Made by a program: the position numbers and the translations under genes. A model generated the notes under the pieces. That model did not search any database. It had not been told where the DNA came from and worked only from the letters and a program-made list of their open reading frames with translations. 38,497 nt of DNA from NCBI GenBank assembly GCA_017540265.1, contig JAFYBJ010000048.1, forward strand, positions 1-38,497. Direction: 5' to 3'. The DNA is from Lachnospiraceae bacterium (GTDB taxonomy: Bacteria > Bacillota > Clostridia > Lachnospirales > Lachnospiraceae). This document shows positions 11,901 through 17,401 of the stretch, one piece after another. How positions within the stretch are numbered: the stretch's first letter is position 1; each line of letters starts with the position of its first letter.

Positions 11901-13811
11901 ACCGTCGGTTTCTATGGTGTCATAAGTAAAGGGCTTTTTGCTTCCTGCATATACAACCTTTCCGTCAACCCTTCCGGCAGTCAGGATCCTGTCTGTTACC
12001 GAAGACGCATCGGATTCCGTAACACCGCATACCATGCCAAATCCCATTGCCTTCGGGCATACAGCCGATGAACCTTCGGGATATTCACCTGCGAGGGTAT
12101 TTATAAGATCCTCATCATAAGTAAGGGTTCCCTCCGCCTTACATTTATCCGAAAAAGCAAGCTGCTTTAAGCTTCCTCTGTTAAGACCTGCGATCATGCC
12201 GGCGCCTGCAAGATTAACAGCGCTCTCCCCTATCTTTAAGCTGCAGGCATCAATATATACTTCTTTTATGCTTCCTTCATTCACGGAAAAAAGCCCGGCA
12301 TAGCGGGCTATATTCTTTGCGCTCTCTCCTTCCGAAAGTCCTGAAACATCTCCGTAATGCTTTGCAGACTGCTCGCTTATACGGTAATTTGCAAGAACTT
12401 TTCCGTTTCCGTCAAATACCATTCCCCCGGGGAAGATCGGAACTGACGGAAACACTGTTTTATCCGCATCCTCCGGATCTGCATTTACTGCGGCATTCTT
12501 AAGCGAATATACGATATTATCTTTCCAGTCGATATCACCGGACATCTCATATCCTGATGTATCCTCATGATGATATCTTATATTGCTTATATGACGGCTC
12601 TTTGAAAGGCAGACCTTTGCACCACCGTTTCCCGTAGCGAAAAGGTCATTCTCCACATTTGTTTTTTTCGGCTCTTCAACCGTATATTCACGGGCCACGG
12701 CCGCAGCGGGCAGAGGCTCCACCCCTACCTTTGCATATAAGTCCACAGGCTTGTTTCCCAGTATCCTTGTGATGCTTAAGCCGGTATTTTTCTGAAGCAT
12801 ACCGTTTTCTATCATCGCATAGGATGCGGCATCCATCATGGAATCCAGTTCGATCACAAACATGCCGCCGCTGTAATCGATGATATACGGAAGCGTATAA
12901 GTATTTCCCTGTGTAAGAGCTCCGGGAAGGCTCTTTCCCGAAGGAAGGACAGCCATCTCGGTCTTTAAATTTAAGACCTTTCTCTTTTCCGTCTGTCCGA
13001 AAAGGCCGTCTGAAACAGGACTGAAGGAGATGGTAAAGAGCTTTACATCATCGCTCTTATCGTAAAAAGATATGGTATATGCGGTATCCTGCTCCTGAAG
13101 CCTTGAATTACTTGAAAAACGCAGATAGAGAGTTTCATCGTTTACAAGTGCAGGCCTGGATGAAAGCTTAAGCTTCACGGCATCAAGTGCTGTCTTATTC
13201 ACCTGATCCATGGCATAATACCCTACCGCCAAAGGCGACCTTTCCGCTTCTGCCCTGCTGTCCTTATTTATGCTGTATATGCCCAGCCTGTCGTCATTTT
13301 CAGCCTGCGCATATTCAAAACCTTCTGTCCAGCTTCCGTAAAAAACGCTGTAAACCTTCTTTGAAGTGGTATCAAACTCAATGCATATGGAACCGTTTAA
13401 TACCTCTGCATCAAAAATATACGGCGCCACAAGATCAAAAAGTTCGGAAGAAACGCCGGAGGAATAAGCCCCCTTTGAAACGGTTATATATGAATAATCA
13501 TGATCGATAAAAGAATTGTCTTTTTCAACAGGAAGCCCGTAAACACTTTTGTCAGCGATCTGCGTGGCAGCAGGCTTTATGCTGTTCTTAAGATACTCAT
13601 CGAGAATGCCCTGGCTTTCCATGTATGAAAAAGCAGACTGGGCCCCGTAATAAATGGACTGGGCATTTTCGTTATTCTTAACAAATTCCGTATGCCTTAT
13701 CCAGCCGGTAACACCCCAGGCAGACACGCCAAGAAGGATAACGATTATCACCAGGACAACCATCATCTCCACCAGTGTAAAGCCTTTATTCCCTGTCTTT
13801 TTCATACTCAT
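2961..13811 (-). CDS. Giant prepilin-type surface protein with GLUG-like beta-solenoid and Fn3-like segments
   Basis: One uninterrupted frame of about 3,616 residues. The N-terminus is MSMKKTGNKG, then FTLVEMMVVLVIIVILLG: a prepilin cleavage site with Glu5 and a pilin helix. Residues to about 460 form a mixed domain. From about 465 to 2,340 there are some 35 Gly-rich repeats of the type GGIAGxN, each followed by short segments with xxxCxN and Gly/Ser, matching GLUG-type repeats of surface adhesins and expected to build a beta-solenoid. From about 2,500 to 3,300 several stretches resemble fibronectin type III strands (for example VASWQPIGVDGLAYYV and YRLQWNASV). The C-terminus lacks an LPXTG or a hydrophobic anchor, so attachment would be through the pilin helix. 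ATG 13811 is preferred because AAGGTGG lies 10 bases upstream; ATG 13820 and GTG 13817 are alternatives. I infer a filament-tip or minor-pilin adhesin. The ligand is unknown. Confidence 0.85.
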   Translation of the reverse strand: MSMKKTGNKGFTLVEMMVVLVIIVILLGVSAWGVTGWIRHTEFVKNNENAQSIYYGAQSAFSYMESQGILDEYLKNSIKPAATQIADKSVYGLPVEKDNSFIDHDYSYITVSKGAYSSGVSSELFDLVAPYIFDAEVLNGSICIEFDTTSKKVYSVFYGSWTEGFEYAQAENDDRLGIYSINKDSRAEAERSPLAVGYYAMDQVNKTALDAVKLKLSSRPALVNDETLYLRFSSNSRLQEQDTAYTISFYDKSDDVKLFTISFSPVSDGLFGQTEKRKVLNLKTEMAVLPSGKSLPGALTQGNTYTLPYIIDYSGGMFVIELDSMMDAASYAMIENGMLQKNTGLSITRILGNKPVDLYAKVGVEPLPAAAVAREYTVEEPKKTNVENDLFATGNGGAKVCLSKSRHISNIRYHHEDTSGYEMSGDIDWKDNIVYSLKNAAVNADPEDADKTVFPSVPIFPGGMVFDGNGKVLANYRISEQSAKHYGDVSGLSEGESAKNIARYAGLFSVNEGSIKEVYIDACSLKIGESAVNLAGAGMIAGLNRGSLKQLAFSDKCKAEGTLTYDEDLINTLAGEYPEGSSAVCPKAMGFGMVCGVTESDASSVTDRILTAGRVDGKVVYAGSKKPFTYDTIETDGYIPVGIGGVTGYALMADNAVIGVKAGETEAVSIGMGNYLKSVGSRSVKNGAVVTGNMFTGGIAGNIKADGSPSHADGAHMHVINCENAAYTGIVDRLTNASEPLFSGQEARYGISDMEKEDPLYRSHEGLYIGGITGFAYGVQIADCSFSMNETAARERLSIYTTGNGKTGAGRKALDYDSRGVFVGGIAGFAYDGYMTGCSTVKGGYITGFDNVGGILGSSKVPAGVSVVTVNSSDNASYVLGNNCIGGITGMNCRGSIINACRSGAAVAGSGVNIGGIAGKNSGIPDTTGSKDVSCLAVIRNCGANINDYGQVMYKRVKDTWAYEGSNVGGQIGLNEYGRIEFNSTEMESSAIATLAVGKNNVGGFVGYNGINGEIELKGDGTEKEYVAGNVYGRGDFVGGFVGLNLAPEILSGQSIRISTTSVEGRYAVGGVIGGNILQMKSDAVMDIKYSNRSSAVSGKSLVGGIAGFQALTEGSGSLPASGTKEGYTAIGDDGWYMNIMQRNADGIWKMNYSKLGNASAYILTIGGSTEGEFNNGEVRAVTFGGGLIGADDEDSRVIIKNAINSGRVTELAETADAAKMDLTGYVGVETTAKNGLIGGIIGHNPHATVVESCANKGVIETLNDGFGGIAGLNEGLIINSRNEASIGNSRRNIAGGIAGVNFGSADEKDLRQTGTYKYYAGTIKGCINDRSVTVAGADRIGGIAGMNIRGIKNGSSGKGGILTACRAYGIIAGDEEVGGLAGRNHGVVESGGAFYLQYSLSVQGRNEAGGLIGRNDKGGSIEAVTENHTGAEAINVKASGSYAGGLVGYLADGEIKGSESLTLKSYAVVNAVSYAGGIAGGMEGGKKISLVENYGPVTASSAAARGGYAGGIVPLVTKESEIEDSIDHGKVTATLGYAGGICARNAGLLLECSVDEKNGTVPVITLNASSGGIVASINDPSGIIRLCSAGTDSDEKVVIQGDHLTSLGYIVGLNEGRLEGGTTGKDVSYSGGSTEFALGGAVGENRGKDAVITLYEKSGSDSKDLKVEVNFDSKSVLKDVKYLGGIVGDNNGGLVRQVYYEGVIKDELDSRNEKTRSYGGIAGVNRSHDGSDGTIDRCSLDGGRISAVGYYEDGKGQNKISMKLGGICGHNESGGVIKNCAILKQGSSQAYVELGKGLAGGIAGLNEGVLSFCGYGTDLGMSAKQLGEKEDGPIKRSISRYVYDSLNSSRSDAVNATSGNCAEQMLSQKYIDDQIYGKRDEDAYYTGVDIMNEELSYTNTESVFYALRDYITVDENNDVTVLEKDKFDAQIRMSAEGFGHLGGIAGCNGSKGSVVGCASGKWYICSNITDISATVGGIIGQNESEKVVAYNVNCAYVRRNVDEEGNEGSLTVNNYINTGSNSKGGKSLYFVGGVIGSQYNESDTGWRVHGCVNIGDVVDNHSHNVGGIIAKWNSNGGIIDNCFNYGTLRTNFQQEGHGTVGGIISSISGIKSGQSVNVLSCQNHGRINHRVNHNIDPAIDTGTTGWAIANETAGIVSEIYTRESNEVYYVNVVDCVNGYEADAIAYSKANGIVSYAGGPDPSKDSVNGANADNLILNINYCRNYCTDFFVTAQNTSIKPAKTGGILGNRITYSKKLLNGELVAYGKSGVNTGTLVDWSGDNTTDWGAVAGCGGYTVMQNCFSVIEFTGDQDRGGLCWCNNDPFWGSKGRSMRTEMCYGNYYMVASSFTRDRNARGIMAALSTPTGSTGNYPNVYDYDTMKAGDTGVLDRQINAHRLVAGQAAGSEYGDYFISSYDLGNNNMYQKESDFVKNPFLWVKDEKTLGVRTKKNNVITEMEEPILLWFNENEKEADLSVYQKRESDSIPGAEDITDPDMRRFFASIADERMADSYVTDLKVEYSARDEEYVASWQPIGVDGLAYYVMNVDVYKIPTADVKAQALTEDGITTEWIRQQGGESIHSYTENVYNCDAILDLPAVVSDETTTYYVVVNVRGRSINGTMSLPAEGFSDIVGYLPKPDIEIVRFDADDDGEYEWCAHLINADEYAAFYNADPAKNWKVTVLIDKLYDGINDVTAPEIVIEGKDPSETAFDAYIAALPHHNAKLDANGVMVRTANNNSSEGTWVMTATAKASCEGFDDSAEFSESMALPAWSSQDNNRIWHDAYTKEGRIEQTDADIKLDEDGNIDFNATMRAAVWSYNGSGRYGYEMFRTEIYAVKNSDGGTYTLASKDTLFFGNNSAVTVKLNTADSVSGINPSDYHDYRVVTWFCGYGTDCPVNTYISCSKNEAWSDGKPKDRSTGFVTDLTSGEEVCYYSPVVKELGAIADLSPADRLSQTAENVSGSGTYYYFYYDKLAEKTRAVYYTKAKNNGNYRQILFNADMQTLSAVTLADKDKDGSALAAFTDDGEGEKLNYTVSWKAENDGDYSSYKLSVYGKTFDADGNLTAQADIGSYRINNAGEITVLEGQDASSSKDEDTGLYSLILGGDEWNYDAFTVRVEGETETAGSLASSDEHTWTGLKQRLDSLLKPDVRQISREELKYRLQWNASVQENEDGSAACAGYRVMLMDSNGDRTVLLDRIEDTFAVVDLEKYEGSAVNIFIIALATEDSTRWYDSLDGDMTEVTILSRLVKPVVSFAFSFGDEEALTETAFMDTANSLDALISDDDSSAGYNYPVYGIWFDSMDEAVAAAAGIADLEGSSQIAAVEEMLADPEASSFGAGGTITLTKGSEAYSVWIPGIASDWAYSYAGKVLLPFVRRAPGTGDNRAVSEYTVGSPLTVPKVRLDDVTVTEAVTDASANGALYSAEASTQTFDESTFDGNVSGYIPMTSYSFGRSDGYPDHYEITVAANTSEVSGGSVHSNAAQASVIISIKEENGSKIFRMTDAEGNELGSADVTEESATLAVPDMQNAIWGVVVINQGTESIRYLFKDLDLKIGCDPDGTFKLILPVAAGQFDFTDTETGTVYSSTSEDSDYNASISIKAVMEDESVFVSPPAVEIP

Positions 13812-13830
13812 GTCCACCATGCCACCTTAT

Positions 13831-13921
13831 ATTATACCACAAACGCTGCGCTGCCCGCCATCCATGGCGGCCAAAAGCGCTTGCTTTTTGTGCATAACGT
13901 CCCTGTTATACCACAAACGCT
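13831..13921 (-). promoter_or_regulatory. Putative promoter region of the giant pilin operon: duplicated extended -10 around an inverted repeat
   Basis: On the minus strand the 16-bp sequence agcgtttgtggtataa occurs twice (plus-strand 13832-13847 and 13906-13921). Each copy ends in TGGTATAAT or TGGTATAAC, which match an extended -10 (TGnTATAAT). No good -35 is seen for either. The upstream copy would leave a leader of roughly 80 bases with a ribosome site; the downstream copy would start too close to the gene. Between the copies lies a 7-bp inverted repeat, ccgccat-cc-atggcgg (13855-13870), which could be an operator. This is a prediction from motif only. Confidence 0.35.
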
Positions 13922-13929
13922 TCAGCAAC

Positions 13930-13976
13930 AAAAAACAGAACCTTCCTCTATCTATATCGGACAGATCCTGTTTTTT
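13930..13976 (-). terminator. Terminator after recN
   Basis: On the minus strand aaaaaacaggatc pairs with ggttctgtttttt (13-bp stem with two G-U pairs, 21-base loop), ending in a T run. It starts 30 bp after the recN stop codon and would close the long xse-isp-dxs-recN transcript. The A/T-rich ends make it plausible in both directions. Confidence 0.7.
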
Positions 13977-14006
13977 ATTAAACAAGCCCTATGATTTTTT
14001 TATGCT

Positions 14007-15695
14007 TTATGCTCTGATCGTTTTCTTTGCCCTTCCGGCCTCATTTTTAAGCTCCGAGGCATTCGCAAGTGCCATATCGCTTACGCTGTCGCCGCCAAGC
14101 ATCCTTGCCAGCTCATTTAATGAACCTTCCCCGTCAAGGGCGCTTATCTCTGTCTCGGTCCGTCCCGCACTCTCGCTCTTTTCTATGCAGAAATGCGTAT
14201 CGGCCATGGCCGCGATCTGAGGAAGGTGTGTGATGCATATCACCTGATGATCCTTTGCAATTGCCGCCATCTTCTCCGATACCTTCCAGGCGGTCTTTCC
14301 GGATATACCGGTATCTATCTCGTCAAATATGAGGGTGCCTATGGCATCCTTCCTTGCAAATACCGATTTGAGCGCCAGCATTATCCTCGAAAGCTCACCG
14401 CCGCTTGCCACATCGGACAGAGGCTTTTCCTTCTCTCCGGGATTTAATGAGATCAGAAACTGCACCTCATCACTTCCATGGGCAGAAAATACCCCCGTAT
14501 CGCTTACATCTATCTTAAAACTCACCTTGAGGAAGTTCAGATCCATGAGGGTTTCCGTAATATCTTTCTGTAAACTTCCCGCCGTTTTAACACGCAGATC
14601 ATGTATCTTTAAATTTATCTTCCCAAGCTCTTCCTCTTTCTTTTCTTTTTCTTTTCCAAGATCCAAAAGCAGCTTTTTAGCATCTCCAAGCTCCTCAAGT
14701 TCTTTTTTTCTCTTTTCAAGATATTCCAGGATCTTTTCCCCTGAATTGCCGTATTTTGCCATAAGACGGTTCAGAACATCGAGCCTTTCCTCCGTCTGTC
14801 TGTACTCCTCCCCGTCAAATTCCGAATCTTCGATGTAATCATCTATCTGTCTTGATACGGACCTTAAAATATCCTCCGCCCCGGAAAGCTCCGCTCCCGT
14901 GTCCTTTAAACGTTCATCAAAGTTTGCTGCGCTGTCCATTTCCCTTACCGCTCTTCCCGCAGCATCTATGATCCCGTCGTCTGAAGATAATAATTCCTTT
15001 ACCTTCCCCAGCGCCTCAAATATATTCTCGGAATTCTTCATGCGCTTAAAACGTTCTTCAAGCTCATCTTCTTCCCCGGGCCTTATATTTGCAGCCTCTA
15101 TTTCATTAACCTCATACTCCGCAAGCGAAAGCTCACGCTTTCTTGCCGTATCATCCATATCCAGAGCTTTCATTTTTCCTTCGATCTCCTTAAGCTCCGA
15201 ATATTTCACCGCTGCACTTCCAAGCATATCCTCCATTTCTTTTCCGCAATATGCATCTAAAAGCTCCCTCTGTCTTTCCTTTTTTAAAAGACTCTGGTGT
15301 TCATGCTGGCCGTGTATGTCTATGAGTAACGAGGCAAGCTCTTTCATCTGCTTTGCGCTCACGCTCTCCCCGCATACCTTAAAGGATGATCTTGAATCCT
15401 TTAGTTTTCTTGATAATATGATCGTACCGTCTTCTTCAACAGGCATATCCATATCCTTTATGCGCTGTCTTAAGTCCTCATCTTCTATAACAAATTCAAG
15501 CTCGGTAAGGGCATATTCCGCCCCCTGTCTTATCATGTCAGCTGAAGCCTTTGCTCCTAAAGTAAGTGCTATGGAATCTATTATTATCGATTTGCCGGCG
15601 CCGGTTTCGCCTGTAAGAATATTAAGACCGTTTTTAAAAGAAACACTTGCCTCCCTGATCAGGGCAAGATTTTTAACATTAACTTCCGTAAGCAT
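14007..15695 (-). CDS. recN: DNA repair protein RecN
   Basis: The 562-residue product is an SMC-like ATPase that acts in double-strand break repair and helps bring broken ends together. The Walker A motif GETGAGKS is near residues 29-36. The middle is coiled coil rich in Glu, Lys and Leu, with the hinge-like zone in between. The ABC signature SGGELSRIMLALKS and Walker B LIFDEIDTGISG are near the C-terminus. The length is normal for the family. It is the last gene of the cluster, 24 bp after nadK. In many Clostridia argR lies between nadK and recN and spoIVB follows; neither is seen here. AAGGGGG lies about 15 bases before the ATG, a long spacing. Confidence 0.97.
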   Translation of the reverse strand: MLTEVNVKNLALIREASVSFKNGLNILTGETGAGKSIIIDSIALTLGAKASADMIRQGAEYALTELEFVIEDEDLRQRIKDMDMPVEEDGTIILSRKLKDSRSSFKVCGESVSAKQMKELASLLIDIHGQHEHQSLLKKERQRELLDAYCGKEMEDMLGSAAVKYSELKEIEGKMKALDMDDTARKRELSLAEYEVNEIEAANIRPGEEDELEERFKRMKNSENIFEALGKVKELLSSDDGIIDAAGRAVREMDSAANFDERLKDTGAELSGAEDILRSVSRQIDDYIEDSEFDGEEYRQTEERLDVLNRLMAKYGNSGEKILEYLEKRKKELEELGDAKKLLLDLGKEKEKKEEELGKINLKIHDLRVKTAGSLQKDITETLMDLNFLKVSFKIDVSDTGVFSAHGSDEVQFLISLNPGEKEKPLSDVASGGELSRIMLALKSVFARKDAIGTLIFDEIDTGISGKTAWKVSEKMAAIAKDHQVICITHLPQIAAMADTHFCIEKSESAGRTETEISALDGEGSLNELARMLGGDSVSDMALANASELKNEAGRAKKTIRA

Positions 15696-15719
15696 ATAAT
15701 ATTTTAAATTCCCCCTTAT

Positions 15720-16568
15720 CTACTCCATCTTCTTATGCAGTATTTCCAGAAATCCCGCATTGGATATCCTTATGACTCTTGTAACTTCCTCCGCTCCCGT
15801 CACCGTAAGATAATCTCCGGGATGAAGCGTCCTATTAAGATTTCCGTCAAAGTATGCGCCCACATCCACAGGCCTTACACCTTTTGGCGGAAGTATCATC
15901 ACGGTCACCTCGGTATCTGCCGAAAGGACCACGCTCCTTGTATTGAGCATATGAGATGCAACAGGTGTAAGCTGTATCAGCTTTGCCGTAGGCTCAACGA
16001 TGGCACCTCCTGCGGACAGATTATATGCCGTGGAGCCCGTAGGCGTACTGATTATCATACCGTCTGACTTAAAATCACTTAAGAAGGAACCGTTTATGCA
16101 GACCCTGTAACCGGTCACCTGCATATCTCCCCTTCTTGAAAGCACCACATCATTCAGCGCAAGATCCGAGGGCTCATCCTCTCCGTCCTTATGGACATAG
16201 CCCTTTAACATCATGCGTTCTTCTATGGTGAATTCATCTTCCAAAAGCTTTATGATGGCATCATCCGCATCCGAAAGTTCAACCTCAGCCAGATATCCCA
16301 CATTTCCAAGATTAAAACCTATTATGGGAAGATCCGCCGCCTTGGTCTTCTTTGCGGCGGAAAGCACGGAACCGTCGCCGCCTATGACAATGCAGCCCTC
16401 CATGCCTCCCGGTATATCAAGATATACATCACAGATATCAAGCAGGGGAGCCAAAGCATCTCTTATCCCTTTTTCTTCTGCTATCTTAAGAAATCTCTTC
16501 TGTATGTCCTTTCCTATGGAAAGTTCCTTATCCTTTAAGCTGTTTGATATTATGCAGATCTTCTTCAA
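15720..16568 (-). CDS. nadK: NAD kinase
   Basis: Phosphorylates NAD to NADP in the cytoplasm. The GGDGSVLSA motif near residue 64, the NLGNVGYLAEV segment and STPTGSTAYNLSAGG are the conserved substrate and catalytic parts of the NadK family. The start chosen is TTG at 16568 (MKKICIISNS), because AAGGGGGAG lies five bases upstream and the family N-terminus begins at this point; this gives 282 residues. A GTG at 16598 in frame overlaps the tlyA stop codon (GTGA) and would add ten residues. The position between tlyA and recN is the standard clostridial order, and the genes are probably one transcript. Confidence 0.95.
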   Translation of the reverse strand: MKKICIISNSLKDKELSIGKDIQKRFLKIAEEKGIRDALAPLLDICDVYLDIPGGMEGCIVIGGDGSVLSAAKKTKAADLPIIGFNLGNVGYLAEVELSDADDAIIKLLEDEFTIEERMMLKGYVHKDGEDEPSDLALNDVVLSRRGDMQVTGYRVCINGSFLSDFKSDGMIISTPTGSTAYNLSAGGAIVEPTAKLIQLTPVASHMLNTRSVVLSADTEVTVMILPPKGVRPVDVGAYFDGNLNRTLHPGDYLTVTGAEEVTRVIRISNAGFLEILHKKME

Positions 16569-16594
16569 GGTCTCCCCCTTCTTAAACTGTTTGA

Positions 16595-17401
16595 TCACAG
16601 TGTCTCATGCGCTCTTTTAACAACCTCTCTTATGCTCCCGCCCTCATCTATAAGGCTCTCACCTTCCTCTTTGCGTATATGCATAAGATATTCGATATTT
16701 CCTTCCGGTCCTCTGACAGGAGAATGATCAAGTCCAAGTATCCTGAAGGAATTTTCACGGGCATAGGAAAAAGCATTTTCTATAACTTCCTCATGAACCG
16801 AAGCTTCCCTTACCACACCCTTTTTTCCGACTTTTTCGCGCCCTGCCTCAAACTGCGGCTTTATGAGACATACCATTTCCCCGCCTTCCTTAAGCAGGGG
16901 ATATGCTGCCGGCAGGATCTTTGAAAGTGATATAAAAGAAACATCCACGGAAGCAAAATCCGTCTTTTCCGGTATTTCCTTTTCGGTCACATACCTGAAA
17001 TTTGTCTTTTCAAGGCATACCACACGTTCATCGCTTCTTAACTTCCAGGCAAGCTGTCCGTACCCTACATCTATGGCATACACCTTTGCAGCGCCGTTCT
17101 GCAGCATGCAGTCCGTAAAACCGCCTGTGGATGCGCCTATATCCATGCATGTCTTTTCCGAAAGATCAAGTTCAAAAGACTCCACGGCCTTCTCAAGCTT
17201 AAGACCGCCGCGGCTTACATATCTTAAGGTATTGCCTCTTATTTCGATCACTGCATTTTCCGGAAAAGTGCTTCCCGCTTTATCTTCGCGGATGCCGTCC
17301 ACAAAAACAGACCCCTCCATAATGATCCGTTTTGCCTTCTCCCTGCTCTCGCATAAACCCTTGTTAACCAAAAGCACATCAAGCCGTTCCTTAGCCGCCA
17401 T
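16595..17401 (-). CDS. tlyA: TlyA family RNA methyltransferase (S4 domain plus FtsJ-like domain)
   Basis: The 268-residue product has an S4 RNA-binding domain at about residues 4-62 (ERLDVLLVNKGLCESREKAK) and a Rossmann methyltransferase domain with the SAM-binding motif DIGASTGGFTD. TlyA proteins 2'-O-methylate rRNA in some bacteria; in others the family is also described as haemolysin-like, so the substrate is inferred. ATG 17401 is preferred since GAGGTG lies five bases upstream; its first base is also the last base of the dxs stop codon. The gene's own stop overlaps the alternative GTG start of nadK. Confidence 0.93.
   Translation of the reverse strand: MAAKERLDVLLVNKGLCESREKAKRIIMEGSVFVDGIREDKAGSTFPENAVIEIRGNTLRYVSRGGLKLEKAVESFELDLSEKTCMDIGASTGGFTDCMLQNGAAKVYAIDVGYGQLAWKLRSDERVVCLEKTNFRYVTEKEIPEKTDFASVDVSFISLSKILPAAYPLLKEGGEMVCLIKPQFEAGREKVGKKGVVREASVHEEVIENAFSYARENSFRILGLDHSPVRGPEGNIEYLMHIRKEEGESLIDEGGSIREVVKRAHETL

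Noticed and set aside
13831-13836. Perfect TATAAT directly in front of the giant gene as its main promoter
   Set aside because: The transcript would begin inside the ribosome binding site and there is no -35; the upstream duplicate is a better candidate.
14899-15699. Plus-strand frame of 266 codons opposite recN
   Set aside because: Ser-rich shadow of an unambiguous RecN coding region.
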